A DNA stretch of 64,000 nucleotides from Cyanobacterium aponinum PCC 10605. Lineage in GTDB: Bacteria > Cyanobacteriota > Cyanobacteriia > Cyanobacteriales > Cyanobacteriaceae. The position numbers were made by a program, and so were the translations under genes. The DNA lies in the NCBI RefSeq assembly GCF_000317675.1, contig NC_019776.1, positions 1,054,001 through 1,118,000 of the forward strand. The letters are read 5' to 3'. How positions within the stretch are numbered: the first letter of the stretch is position 1; each line of letters starts with the position of its first letter. The notes below the pieces were generated by a model that ran no database searches, was not told where the DNA came from, and saw only the letters and a program-made list of their open reading frames with translations. Below, piece after piece: positions 1-8,703 of the stretch.

Positions 1-379
1 TGAAATAAATAATGAATCATCCCTCGAAGAAGAGCAATATAATAGACTTTTAGATCCTAAATTACTAACTCAAATTTTGACGAATCTTGTGTCTAACAGT
101 GTCAAATACTCTGGGGTTAATAGTCGTATCGATGTTTTACTGATTGTAGAGGCTAAAAATATTATCTTGCAGGTTAAAGATAGGGGTATTGGCATTCCCG
201 TCAATGACCAAAAATATTTGTTTGATACTTTTTATCGTGGAGATAATGTAGGCAATATTCAAGGTACAGGATTAGGACTCCCTATCGTTAAGGAATGTGT
301 TAACCTTTGCAAAGGCACTATTACTTTTACAAGTGTCATCAATCAGGGAACAACTTTTTCTATTAATATACCTTGTTAA
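1..379 (+). CDS. Sensor histidine kinase, C-terminal ATPase domain (5' end outside window)
   Basis: The reading frame is open from the first bases of the window, so this is the 3' part of a longer gene and the TTG at 77 is internal. It shows the HATPase_c boxes in order: an N box (ILTNLVSNSVKYS), G1 (DRGIGIP), an F box (YLFDTFYRG) and G2 (GTGLGLPIVKE). These bind ATP for autophosphorylation of a histidine that lies outside the window. The end is compact and typical of cyanobacterial hybrid or phytochrome-like kinases, with no receiver domain after it. The input signal cannot be judged from this fragment. Confidence 0.9.
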   Translation, partial: EINNESSLEEEQYNRLLDPKLLTQILTNLVSNSVKYSGVNSRIDVLLIVEAKNIILQVKDRGIGIPVNDQKYLFDTFYRGDNVGNIQGTGLGLPIVKECVNLCKGTITFTSVINQGTTFSINIPC

Positions 380-430
380 CTGGAGTTCGAGATAAATTTT
401 CATCTCTAAGTGATGGCAAAAATGGCAAGA

Positions 431-474
431 GGCAAACCCCCCTTTATCCCCCCTCTCGAGGGGGGAGGGCAAAG
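431..474. repeat. C/G-run dispersed repeat, copy 1
   Basis: This is a 44-bp imperfect palindrome built of C runs and G runs around CTCGAG, flanked by GGCAAA and GGCAAAG. Near-identical copies lie at 3401-3443, 14716-14757, 23673-23714 and 46273-46317, in both orientations. It lies between the convergent ends of the kinase and the P-type ATPase, so it could also act as a bidirectional terminator, but it lacks a clean T tract. Confidence 0.75.
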
Positions 475-561
475 GTAAATAGTTGATAATTAAGAATTAA
501 AAACTCAGAACTTATTTCCCCCTCTTCCCTTATCACCTGATCCCCTTTAGGTATGGGAGCG

Positions 562-3090
562 TCAAATTCTCATTTTCAATTTATCCCACTGTTTGAGATA
601 TTTACTACCTAATCCGTGATTATTTTTGTCGAATAAAGATTTAATGGTTATTTTAGTGCGATCGAGGATTAAAAACCAAATAAAGCAATAACCCCAGTTA
701 AATAAAGCCCACGCAAAACCAATAGGTTTAATTAGATCGAAAAAGCCGAATATGGCTAATAATGTGGAAATGGTGACAGAAATTCCCGTTGCCAATAAAA
801 AGGGTTTAGCAGGGGATAAAGTCCAAAAAGCATCCCTTGTGCGCACAGAATATAAAGTCATCATGCCTAATAAGGCAATATTAAAGAAAACTAGGGTTTG
901 TAACGGAGTTGCGGCGGCTGGGTGTAATTTATCAGTAACTTCAAAAAATGTCCAATATTTCTTCGCTAGGAAATAAATTAAAAAGGTCGCAGTAACATTA
1001 ATTGCGCCTAAAACACTGGCAGTGGTTAACACCTCACTCATTTTCCATTGTTGTGGTTTTGGTGCTATCTTAGCGTTATCAAAGGCGATAGTCATAATTG
1101 CACCATCATTGAGCAAGGCTAATAACACAATCATGATCGCTGTTAGAGGATAGCTGTCGAAAAATAAAATTGCTAGGGTGGTAAATACCAATATCTGTAC
1201 CGTTGCTGTAATACGATATAGGGTATAGTTAGTCATTCTGGCGAAAATTTGCCGACTCAGTTTAATGGCATCAACAATGACAGACAGCCCCGGAGATAGT
1301 AAGACAATATCTGCCGCCGCCCGTGCCGCATCGGTTGCCCCAGAAACAGCAATTCCTACATCAGCTTTTTTCAAAGCAGGAGCATCATTAACCCCGTCTC
1401 CTGTCATCCCGACAATATTACCATGTTTTTGAAAAGTGTCCACAATGTGATATTTGTCTTCAGGAAAAACTTGTCCAAAGCCATCGGCTTGTAAGATTTG
1501 CTCGTCTAATTGAGCGATCATGGTAGCTGGAGTTTCTCGAAAGATTTTAGCATCTAATATATCTGTACCGAGTCCTAATTGACGGCTAGTTTCCTTTCCG
1601 ATTAAGACTTGATCCCCTGTTACCATTTTGACTGGTACGCCTAGTTTACCGGCTTCTGTGATGGTCATTTTTGAGTCTGGGCGGGGGGGATCAAATAAAG
1701 AAATAACTCCTAATAAATGCCATTCTCCTTGCTCATTGGTTTTAGCCACTCCTAAAGCACGATAACCTTTTTTAGCATAAGATTCGATCGCATTATTGAC
1801 TTTCGCTTTTATTTTTCCTTTATCTATAGCTAAATCGAGAATAACTTGGGGAGCACCTTTACTAACGGCAAATTTTTTCCCTTCTGTAGTTTTTACAAGG
1901 GCTTCAGTTCGTTTACTGATGGGATCAAAAGGAGTAAAGTGAGTAACTTGATAGTTGTTTAATTGTTCCGTGTTGGTTAAATTAGAGGTGATAACGCTAT
2001 CAATGGGATCAGGGTCATCACTTTGAGAAGCAAGGGTTGCCATTAAGATTAAGTCTTCTTCGCTGACATTGGGCATTAAAAAGGGTTCACCGAGAGTTAA
2101 TTGATTAAGGGTCAAAGTACCTGTTTTATCAGAACATAATAGATTCATCCCTGCCAATTCTTCAATAGATGACAACCTCGTTACTACCGTATCTCTTTTT
2201 GCTAATTGTTGCGCCCCGGCGGACATACTAACAGATAATACTGTAGGCATAGCAACGGGGATAGAGGCGACGGTTAAGACTAAACAGAATTTCAGTAATC
2301 TTACTATTTCTAACTCACCACTAAGCAATCTTTCGATAACAATTACAGCGATTAAAACCATCGCAATGATAATTAAGAAATTACCGATTTTTAACACTGC
2401 TTTTTGAAAGTGACTGCTGTTTTCTGTATCAGCAACTAATTTGGCGGTTTTTCCGAAAAAGGTATTGACTCCAGTGGCGGTAACGATGGCTTCCGCTTGT
2501 CCTTTTTTACATACTGAACCAGAATAGACTATTTCTCCTGTGCTACGATTAACGGGTAAAGATTCCCCTGTCAACGCCGCTTGATCAATTTTCAGAGGGT
2601 CACATTCAAGTAACATACAATCAGCAGGTAAAACATCACCGATTTTGATGCGAATAACATCCCCGGGTACTAAGTTTTTTGCTGGTATAGAAGTCCATTT
2701 TTGATCTCGAAGTGCGATCGCATTCAGGGCTAATTGTGCTTTTAGGGCGGCAACGGCATCCCCTGCGGATTTTTCTTCAAAGAAGCCGATTAAACCATTA
2801 CCCAATAGTAAAACAGAGATAATGATAAAATCTGCCCAATCACCCACGGCGGCGGAAAAAATCACTGCGGCTTCAATCATCCATGAAATAGGATTCCAAA
2901 AATAAGAAAGAAATTGCAGAATGGGATTGACGGTTTTTGAGGCTAATTCATTGTAACCATATTGACTAATACGATTTTCTGCCTCCCCACTACTCAAACC
3001 TGTAGCAGAGGAATTTAAAGATTTAATCGCCTCCTCTAAGGATAAATTCGAGACATCAGGAATAATTGATGAAGTAGATATTTCAGGCAT
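562..3090 (-). CDS. P-type plasma-membrane H+-ATPase (type IIIA)
   Basis: This 842-residue P-type ATPase probably exports protons at the expense of ATP across the cytoplasmic membrane. An N-terminal cation-ATPase segment (about 15-70) precedes the membrane domain. The actuator motif TGES is at 174-177, the membrane IPVAMP motif at 277-282, and the phosphorylation motif DKTGT at 321-325 (Asp321). The nucleotide-binding KGAP and the hinge TGDGVNDAP follow. Length and the IPVAMP form fit the fungal/plant PMA-like H+-ATPase class more than calcium pumps (longer) or heavy-metal pumps (CPx, metal-binding N-terminus). The C-terminus has four to six membrane helices. It is transcribed alone. The ion specificity is inferred from family resemblance. 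Confidence 0.88.
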   Translation of the reverse strand: MPEISTSSIIPDVSNLSLEEAIKSLNSSATGLSSGEAENRISQYGYNELASKTVNPILQFLSYFWNPISWMIEAAVIFSAAVGDWADFIIISVLLLGNGLIGFFEEKSAGDAVAALKAQLALNAIALRDQKWTSIPAKNLVPGDVIRIKIGDVLPADCMLLECDPLKIDQAALTGESLPVNRSTGEIVYSGSVCKKGQAEAIVTATGVNTFFGKTAKLVADTENSSHFQKAVLKIGNFLIIIAMVLIAVIVIERLLSGELEIVRLLKFCLVLTVASIPVAMPTVLSVSMSAGAQQLAKRDTVVTRLSSIEELAGMNLLCSDKTGTLTLNQLTLGEPFLMPNVSEEDLILMATLASQSDDPDPIDSVITSNLTNTEQLNNYQVTHFTPFDPISKRTEALVKTTEGKKFAVSKGAPQVILDLAIDKGKIKAKVNNAIESYAKKGYRALGVAKTNEQGEWHLLGVISLFDPPRPDSKMTITEAGKLGVPVKMVTGDQVLIGKETSRQLGLGTDILDAKIFRETPATMIAQLDEQILQADGFGQVFPEDKYHIVDTFQKHGNIVGMTGDGVNDAPALKKADVGIAVSGATDAARAAADIVLLSPGLSVIVDAIKLSRQIFARMTNYTLYRITATVQILVFTTLAILFFDSYPLTAIMIVLLALLNDGAIMTIAFDNAKIAPKPQQWKMSEVLTTASVLGAINVTATFLIYFLAKKYWTFFEVTDKLHPAAATPLQTLVFFNIALLGMMTLYSVRTRDAFWTLSPAKPFLLATGISVTISTLLAIFGFFDLIKPIGFAWALFNWGYCFIWFLILDRTKITIKSLFDKNNHGLGSKYLKQWDKLKMRI

Positions 3091-3331
3091 TATCTTTATT
3101 CATTCATAACTTCACCTTACATTATCCATAATTAATCGAAAACGAAAGATTAATTTTTTGATATTAGTAAATGAGGAGATAATTATTAATTTTTACCCAA
3201 GTTCAACGCAATTGTATCGAATAACGACAGGTTTGACGGTTTGGCTAATTCAATAAGTAATGTTTTGGGAAATAGGGAGATGAAGTGATGGGGGGAAACA
3301 AGTAATGAGTTAGGGGTTAGGAGTTAGTTAG

Positions 3332-3351
3332 GGGCGAATGGCCATTCGCCC
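3332..3351. repeat. REP-like palindrome, copy 1
   Basis: This is a perfect 20-bp palindrome centred on GAATGGCCATTC. The same sequence occurs at 20394-20413 and 23795-23814, always in intergenic DNA. Such short palindromes are common dispersed elements in cyanobacterial genomes. Confidence 0.8.
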
Positions 3352-3400
3352 GAAGGGTTCGGGGTTTTTTATTCTTAATTTTTAATTATCAACTATTTAC

Positions 3401-3443
3401 CTTTGCCCTCCCCCCTCTCGAGGGGGGATAAAGGGGGGTTTGC
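3401..3443. repeat. C/G-run dispersed repeat, copy 2
   Basis: This copy is inverted relative to 431-474 and lies just downstream of the miaB stop codon. The core CTCGAG and the flanking G6/C6 runs are conserved. Confidence 0.75.
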
Positions 3444-3469
3444 TGCCCTTACCTACCTTTTAATCTAAG

Positions 3470-4825
3470 TTAAACAGTAGCTAAAGATAAAGCATTACCT
3501 GTTAAACTGAAAGCTCGAACTTCAGTAATTTTCACCGATACAACTTTGCCTTTCAATTCTGCTAAATTTCCGGCAAAAAAGGTTAAACGATTACCTCTAG
3601 TTCTACCCATCACTTGAGTGGTATCTTTAGGGTTTATATCCTCTACCAATACTTCTTCAATGCGATCTTGGTATCTCAAGGATCTTTCCCCTGCTTTAAT
3701 GGCGACTAAATGATTTAATCTTTGGAGGCGATCGCTTTTTTCCTGTTCATCAATCTGATTTTCCCATTCAGCCGCAGGAGTATTAGGGCGTGGAGAATAA
3801 GCCGCAGTGTTCAGTTGATCAAAACCAATATCCTCTACCAATTTTAGGGTATTTTGGAATTGTTCCTCTGTTTCACCCGGGAAACCAACGATCGCATCGG
3901 CACTAATTGCCGCATCAGGCATATACTCACGAATTTTAGCGATAATATCCCGATAACGTTCATGGGTATAACCTCGTTTCATTGCCTTAAGAATTTCGTT
4001 ATCTCCCGATTGAAAAGGAATATGAAAATGCTCACAGACTTTAGGCAATTCATAACAAGCCTTAATCAAACGTTCCGTAAAATAACGAGGATGAGAAGTG
4101 GCAAAACGAATACGCTCTATACCTTCTATGTCATGGATATAGTAAAGTAAATCTGTCAAAGTGTGTTTATGTCTGCCCGTTTCTGTTACCCCGGGTAAAT
4201 CACGCCCATAAGCATCAATATTTTGACCTAAAAGAGTAATTTCCTTATAACCTTGCTTGGCTAACTCCTCAATCTCCGCTTTTATGGCTTCAGGAGTTCT
4301 CGATTGCTCTACACCCCTAACATTTGGGACTACGCAGTAACTACATCTTTCATTACAACCATAAATAATATTTACCCATGCAGAAACTTCACTTTCTCGA
4401 CGGGGTTTAGTAATATCTTCATAAATGTGTATGGGTTCGGTGGCAACAATTTGGTTTCCTGCAAACACTTGTTCTAAGAGACTATCTAAACGATTAGCGT
4501 GTTGAGGTCCCATAACCAAGTCTAATTCAGGCACACGTCTTAATAACTGCTCTCCTTCCTGTTGTGCCACACATCCAGCCACAACTAAAGTTAAATCAGG
4601 TTCTTGATGTTTTCTCTTTGCCTGTCTGCCTAAATAAGAATATACTTTTTGTTCCGCATTATCTCTAATGGTACAAGTATTATAGACTAAAACTTTTGCT
4701 TGATTGGGATCTTCTGTAAACTCAAAACCCATATTCTCTAGTATTCCAGCCATTCTTTCTGAATCGGCTTTGTTCATCTGACAACCAAAGGTTGTAATAT
4801 TGTATAGACGTTTTTCTTGGTTCAT
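3470..4825 (-). CDS. miaB: tRNA-2-methylthio-N6-dimethylallyladenosine synthase
   Basis: MiaB is a radical-SAM methylthiotransferase that adds a methylthio group to i6A37 of tRNAs reading UNN codons. The 451-residue protein shows the three N-terminal Cys residues that hold the second 4Fe-4S cluster (Cys15, Cys51, Cys85) and the radical-SAM CxxxCxxC motif (Cys157, Cys161, Cys164, in GCNERCSYC). The last 70 residues fit a TRAM RNA-binding domain. The start is immediately followed by the conserved beginning of the UPF0004 domain ([13 protein letters not shown]), which supports the ATG chosen. It appears to be a single-gene unit. The related MtaB and RimO families differ around the second motif, and the N-terminal GCQMN form favours MiaB. 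Confidence 0.95.
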   Translation of the reverse strand: MNQEKRLYNITTFGCQMNKADSERMAGILENMGFEFTEDPNQAKVLVYNTCTIRDNAEQKVYSYLGRQAKRKHQEPDLTLVVAGCVAQQEGEQLLRRVPELDLVMGPQHANRLDSLLEQVFAGNQIVATEPIHIYEDITKPRRESEVSAWVNIIYGCNERCSYCVVPNVRGVEQSRTPEAIKAEIEELAKQGYKEITLLGQNIDAYGRDLPGVTETGRHKHTLTDLLYYIHDIEGIERIRFATSHPRYFTERLIKACYELPKVCEHFHIPFQSGDNEILKAMKRGYTHERYRDIIAKIREYMPDAAISADAIVGFPGETEEQFQNTLKLVEDIGFDQLNTAAYSPRPNTPAAEWENQIDEQEKSDRLQRLNHLVAIKAGERSLRYQDRIEEVLVEDINPKDTTQVMGRTRGNRLTFFAGNLAELKGKVVSVKITEVRAFSLTGNALSLATV

Positions 4826-4948
4826 AATTTAAGATTTAATATAAAATAATCAGGGCGATCCGTAAAGCGATAGTAAACGTCACGCATCCACATATAGTAA
4901 TAAACGAGAATAATCCCCTATTTTAATTGATTTATTCAGTCATCCGCA

Positions 4949-5359
4949 TTAGCGTGAAATTTTCAGAGTAAAAGGATTTTGACTTCCCTGAGAGTCTCCC
5001 ACATAGATTAAATATTTTCCTGCCGCCCATACTCCCCCCATTTGAGGATTTTTTCCTGATTTTGTGTCTCCCAGAATACAGAAGCGATCGCCCTCTCCCG
5101 GTCCTAAAATTAATAAACTGGGTTTTTCTGCTTGAGTTTCTAAAATTACATTCAAAGAATAGGCTTGTTCATTTAATTGAAGAACATAATTAGGTTTATC
5201 ACTGACATAACCACAGTCACCACTATTCTTATTTCCCCCCGTCATCCCTTTTATTTCTTGATTTTGAGCCTGAACTTCCCCCATATTTCCACCATAGATT
5301 AAACAAACCATTGTGGCTAACCATAAATAAGAAAAAGGGTGAGAAAATTTAAGAATCAT
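4949..5359 (-). CDS. Secreted hypothetical protein
   Basis: A 136-residue protein of no family I recognise. Residues 1-30 look like a signal peptide: a short charged start, a hydrophobic run (FSYLWLATMVCLIYGG) and a likely cleavage site near VQAQ. The mature part is small, has Cys residues at about 49 and 94 that could form a disulfide in the periplasm, and is rich in Gly and Pro. It lies between miaB and sufE but is divergent from sufE, so the context does not point to a function. It is presumably periplasmic or thylakoid-lumenal. Confidence 0.65.
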   Translation of the reverse strand: MILKFSHPFSYLWLATMVCLIYGGNMGEVQAQNQEIKGMTGGNKNSGDCGYVSDKPNYVLQLNEQAYSLNVILETQAEKPSLLILGPGEGDRFCILGDTKSGKNPQMGGVWAAGKYLIYVGDSQGSQNPFTLKISR

Positions 5360-5448
5360 CGTCTTTAGTTCTTGGTAACTAGATATTTTTTACCATAGAC
5401 TAGATATAGTGATCAAATGTTCAATAAATTATTCACTAAATTTTATTT

Positions 5449-5877
5449 ATGTCATCGAATACTCATAGCCGACCCGAGAAATTAGATAAAATTGTACAAA
5501 AATTTAAACGCCGTGATAATCCTAAGCAAAAATATGAGCAGTTATTATGGTATGCCCAAAAATTAGAACCCATGCCAGAAACGGAAAAAACCCCAGAAAA
5601 TAAAGTATCTGGTTGCGTTTCTCAGGTATATATTACCTCCACTCTTGACCAAGGAAAAATATTTTATCAAGGAGATTCCGATGCACAATTAGTAAAAGGA
5701 TTGGTGGCTTTTTTAATTGCTGGTTTAAATGGTTTAACTCCTCAAGAAATTATTACCCTCACTCCAGATTTTATCGAAGAAACAGGACTCCAAGTTAGTC
5801 TCACCCCTTCTCGTGCCAATGGTTTTATTAACATTTTCAAAAAGATGCAACAACAAGCTATTTTTCTCAGCCATTAG
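5449..5877 (+). CDS. sufE: SufE-type sulfur acceptor protein
   Basis: SufE accepts persulfide sulfur from the cysteine desulfurase SufS and passes it to the SUF Fe-S scaffold, the main Fe-S assembly route of cyanobacteria. The 142-residue protein has the expected length. The key catalytic Cys is at 56 in the motif VSGCVSQVY, preceded by a helix containing YEQLLWYAQKL. The C-terminal part (RANGFINIFKKM) matches the family end. It stands alone; the sufBCDS operon is not in the window. The related CsdE is similar in sequence, but cyanobacterial genomes usually carry a single SufE of this form. Confidence 0.9.
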   Translation: MSSNTHSRPEKLDKIVQKFKRRDNPKQKYEQLLWYAQKLEPMPETEKTPENKVSGCVSQVYITSTLDQGKIFYQGDSDAQLVKGLVAFLIAGLNGLTPQEIITLTPDFIEETGLQVSLTPSRANGFINIFKKMQQQAIFLSH

Positions 5878-6391
5878 ATTATCTCGTTGACGTAAGACTC
5901 CCATTAAATAACGAGTTTGAGTAAAGTTATCGTAGATGACGGCAAACAATGTTATTAATGGTGAGAGTCGTCAAAAATTCAATTAGCAAAGGGCAAGGGG
6001 CAAAGGAAAAATTAAGAATTAAGAATTAAGAATTAAAAACTCCGTTCACGACTGAAAGGAGTGTACGAGCGCTTGAGCGAACTCTCTGAACTCATTACTT
6101 GTTTCCCCCTCTCCCCTCATCTCCTCATCCCCCTACCACCTGCAACCTGAAACCTGAAACCTGACACCTCCGAACCCCAACACCCCAATACCCTAAGCCC
6201 CGACTTCCCCCTCTTTTTCTTTTTCGAAAATGAAACAGCCCTGCTTATTAAGGAGGTATCGCCTTTTCTGTGCCACCACTAGATAACTTTATATCCAACT
6301 CAGATAGTTTAAGATATAAGTCTGGATAGTTATTGGATTAGGTTAGAATTATATCTAGTTATCAAAGTTATCATCAAAATAAGAGAAATTC
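5878..6391. other. Repeat-rich intergenic region upstream of inrS
   Basis: I see no gene in this stretch of about 514 bases. From 6000 to 6180 it holds the dispersed filler found elsewhere in the window: reiterated ATTAAGA units, a GAGCGCTTGAGC-type palindrome near 6069, and reiterated CCTGAAACCTGA-like units. From about 6280 to 6391 it becomes AT-rich and unique, and should hold the inrS promoter. GATAACTTT near 6284 is repeated inverted as AAAGTTATC near 6365, a possible operator, though it does not resemble the GC-rich sites described for CsoR-family repressors. Confidence 0.55.
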
Positions 6392-6745
6392 ATGACCACA
6401 GTTTTCCCAGAAAATAATCCGCAACAACATAAACATTCTCACAACAATAATAAACAACATCATCACGGTCATATTCACAGCGAAGAATCTCAGCGTAAAA
6501 TAATCAATCGTTTGTCTCGCATAGAAGGTCATGTCAGAGGAATAAAAACCATGATCAATGAAGGTAGAGATTGCCCTGAAGTTTTAATTCAAATTGCGGC
6601 AATTCGTGGGGCATTAGATAGAGTAGCAAGATTAATTTTGGATGAACATTTGAGCGAGTGTATTACTCGGGCAGCAGAAGAGGGAGGAATAGAAGAAGAA
6701 ATAGCGGCTTTAAAATCAGCGCTCGATCGCTTTTTGCCTTCTTAA
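6392..6745 (+). CDS. inrS: CsoR/RcnR-family nickel-sensing repressor, InrS-like
   Basis: A 117-residue all-helical, DNA-binding metal sensor of the CsoR/RcnR/FrmR family. The predicted metal ligands are Cys61, His86 and Cys90. Their spacing of 25 and 4 residues equals the Cys53, His78, Cys82 pattern of Synechocystis InrS, which derepresses the nickel exporter nrsD. The N-terminus carries two histidine clusters (HKHSH at 13-17 and HHHGHIH at 23-29), also an InrS feature and suited to Ni(II). The core starts at about residue 32 (SQRKIINRLSRIEGHVRGI). No exporter gene is adjacent, so its target must be elsewhere or be its own promoter. A copper or formaldehyde sensor is less likely because of the His-rich tail. 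Confidence 0.85.
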   Translation: MTTVFPENNPQQHKHSHNNNKQHHHGHIHSEESQRKIINRLSRIEGHVRGIKTMINEGRDCPEVLIQIAAIRGALDRVARLILDEHLSECITRAAEEGGIEEEIAALKSALDRFLPS

Positions 6746-6753
6746 AGTTAATT

Positions 6754-7105
6754 AACCTCAGTTTTGGATAAGAAAACAGGCAGATAGTAAGCTGAATATA
6801 GCAAACCATCAACTAACTACTGCCTTGTGTTTAATTTAGATTATTTATTTTGTCGCATCGATCATTTTTGCCAACAATTTGAATCTCAATGGCAACAAAA
6901 ACTTATCTCTCAATGATTAGCTCAAAAATATATCACAAATAGAACATTCTCGTCATCGTTTATCAATAAATTTTTGTGTCAATATATTATGTGGATTGGT
7001 CACCGAAGGTGCGGCTACGCCGAGCGCATATTGTCATCAACCAAAGAGGCCTCGCCTTCGCTTAGAATAGATTTTACCTCAATCTGCTCAACCAAAACTC
7101 AGGTT
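6754..7105 (+). mobile_element. Relic of an IS982-family insertion sequence with both ends
   Basis: The left end AACCTCAGTTTTGG (6754-6767) and the right end CCAAAACTCAGGTT (7092-7105) are inverted repeats differing at one of 14 positions. Shortly inside the left end a reading frame (from 6833) gives LDYLFCRIDHFCQQFE and then WQQKLISQ before a stop at 6914. This matches my memory of the N-terminus of cyanobacterial IS982-type transposases, which start with an LDxLFCxxDDFCQQFE-like run. The rest is decayed and carries a GC-rich palindromic insertion (about 7003-7075). The element ends only 11 bases from the ribokinase stop. No clear target duplication remains. The same ends recur on other elements in this window. 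Confidence 0.65.
6833..6916 (+). pseudogene. IS982-type transposase N-terminal remnant
   Basis: Only the first 27 or so codons remain readable before an in-frame TGA at 6914. The preserved piece, LDYLFCRIDHFCQQFE, is the recognisable part. The frame beyond is broken and then interrupted by a palindromic repeat. The catalytic DDE residues are absent, so it cannot make transposase. Confidence 0.6.
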
Positions 7106-7115
7106 ACCCTAAGAT

Positions 7116-8054
7116 TTAGAGAATCTCAAGGTTTAACTCATATTGCCCTAATGCTTGGTCAAATTCGTGACGATGAGCAAAAGCTGATTGCGATCCTGAC
7201 TTCGTAACGGATAAACTACCGTTAATTACACCCCATTGTATTGCTATTGGTAATGGGTGACCTTCTATTAACGCTGTTGTTAGCCCTGCATTAAAAGCAT
7301 CTCCTGCTCCTACTGTATCCACCACTGTTACTGATGGTGTACTCACCCAATATTTCTGTTCTTTGGTGGCACAATACACTCCTTTCTCGCCCATTGTGAT
7401 AATTACTGTTTTTACTCCTCTATCTAAGAACCAATCACCTGCTTTCTGGGCTGTTTCTGAGTTATCTACCTCGTATCCTAACAACTGACTAGCTTCTATC
7501 AGATTGGGTGTAATTATCTCTAATTCCTTGTAAATATCTTCTCCTAACCTTAATGCCGGTGCTGGATCTAATATCACTTTTACATTATATTTCTTGGCAA
7601 GGGCGATCGCTTCTGTGATTATCCAAAGAGGAATTTCTAATTGTAACAATAAATAACTAGCAGAGGGTAAAAGAGACTCAAGGTTAGCTAAATCCTGTTC
7701 ATTAACTGCACCGTTAGCACCAGATACCACAATAATTTGATTATCCCCTGATGCTTCTACGGTAATGATTGCGACTCCTGTAGGGTGGTTGTCATCAATA
7801 ATAACGTGGTCATGGTTTACTTCATTATCCGTTAAGGTTTCTTTTAATTGTTTGCCGAACTCATCATTTCCTACCCTACCAACCAACTCCGTATTTACTC
7901 CTAAACGAGAGAGGGCGATCGCCTGATTAGCACCTTTCCCGCCACCGCTAAGATTAAAATTATTACCTGTTAAGGTTTCACCCTTAGATGGTAAGTAAGG
8001 AACAGTGACAGCTAAATCCATGTTGATGCTACCAAAGACTATAACCTTTTTCAT
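7116..8054 (-). CDS. rbsK: Ribokinase (PfkB family)
   Basis: A 312-residue PfkB-family sugar kinase that most likely phosphorylates ribose at O5. The first PfkB signature is visible near residues 35-55 (LSGGGKGANQAIALSRLG), and the second, with the anion hole and catalytic Asp, in DTVGAGDAFNAG (about 244-255). The N-terminus VFGSINMDL is typical of ribokinase. No ribose transporter or rbsD is adjacent. The last codons lie next to the IS relic at 7105, so the C-terminal tail (QALGQYELNLEIL) may have been altered by the insertion. An alternative is another ribokinase-like nucleoside or sugar kinase. Confidence 0.87.
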   Translation of the reverse strand: MKKVIVFGSINMDLAVTVPYLPSKGETLTGNNFNLSGGGKGANQAIALSRLGVNTELVGRVGNDEFGKQLKETLTDNEVNHDHVIIDDNHPTGVAIITVEASGDNQIIVVSGANGAVNEQDLANLESLLPSASYLLLQLEIPLWIITEAIALAKKYNVKVILDPAPALRLGEDIYKELEIITPNLIEASQLLGYEVDNSETAQKAGDWFLDRGVKTVIITMGEKGVYCATKEQKYWVSTPSVTVVDTVGAGDAFNAGLTTALIEGHPLPIAIQWGVINGSLSVTKSGSQSAFAHRHEFDQALGQYELNLEIL

Positions 8055-8160
8055 TACTATTACCTGATAATTTATTTAAATAAAGAATATGACTCTTTTA
8101 TAGTTGTATAGTTGTTATGATAAAGTAATAAAAAATAAAGCGTCTAAAGCCTACTGGACA

Positions 8161-8205
8161 AGATTTATAGTAAAAGTTTATAAATTATTATTTAATAATT
8201 TTCTG
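8161..8205 (-). repeat. Degenerate fragment of the 194-bp GGCTCT element
   Basis: Read on the minus strand, this segment gives ATTATTAAATAATAATTTA followed by TAAACTTTTA, the same core found inside the elements at 41541-41734 and 51871-52064. No ends are recognisable, so it is a decayed internal piece. Confidence 0.5.
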
Positions 8206-8271
8206 TTCCCTACCTTGATCAACAATTTACATACTCAAAGTTAGAGAGCCAAGAATATTATTACCTCAATT

Positions 8272-8703
8272 ATGCAACCGGAGATTATTATTGGTGATTA
8301 TCAACAGTTAAAAACAGAGTGTAATTTAATTCGTTATCGTGTTTTTGTAATTGAGCAAAATGTTCCTGAAACTTTAGAGTTAGATGATAGAGATTCAATT
8401 TGTATTCATTTACTTTTAAAACTCAATAATTATTATATTGGCACAGGAAGAATTGATTTACAACAACAAGGAAAAATAGGAAGGTTAGCTGTTTTACCAT
8501 CTTTTAGAAATAAAGGTTATGGTCAAATTATTCTGCATAATTTAGAGTTAGTAGCAAGAGAGAATCAATTAAATTCTGTTTGGCTTAATGCTCAAAAACA
8601 ATCTCTTAATTTCTATTTAAAATCTGGTTATAACACTATCAGTGATGAATTTTTAGAAGCTAATATCCCTCATCTAAAAATGATTAAATACTTTTCTGAT
8701 TAA
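8272..8703 (+). CDS. GNAT-family N-acetyltransferase
   Basis: A 143-residue single-domain acetyltransferase of the GNAT fold. The acetyl-CoA-binding motif A is clear at about 80-92 (RLAVLPSFRNKGYG, with the R/Q-x-x-G-x-G/A form), after the beta4 strand. The N-terminal half (IRYRVFVIEQNVPETLELDDRD) resembles the ElaA/YitI-like subgroup, in which Arg-Val-Phe-Val-x-Glu-Gln is conserved. The substrate is unknown. The stop overlaps by four bases the stop of the convergent GST gene, so the two share a terminator region. Confidence 0.82.
   Translation: MQPEIIIGDYQQLKTECNLIRYRVFVIEQNVPETLELDDRDSICIHLLLKLNNYYIGTGRIDLQQQGKIGRLAVLPSFRNKGYGQIILHNLELVARENQLNSVWLNAQKQSLNFYLKSGYNTISDEFLEANIPHLKMIKYFSD

Larger units (their letters stand above)
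3091..3469. other. Intergenic region with two dispersed repeats
   Basis: No gene is visible here. The part next to 3090 should carry the promoter of the P-type ATPase. At 3332-3351 there is a perfect 20-bp palindrome around GAATGGCCATTC, with further copies at 20394-20413 and 23795-23814. At 3401-3443 there is an inverted copy of the C/G-run repeat. Confidence 0.7.

Noticed and set aside
5734-5949. Leftward 71-codon frame overlapping the sufE 3' end
   Set aside because: It is mostly antisense to sufE and lacks any recognisable motif.
6974-7207. A 77-codon frame across the IS relic and the ribokinase 3' end
   Set aside because: It spans a palindromic repeat, the right end of the relic and antisense of rbsK, so it is not a gene.
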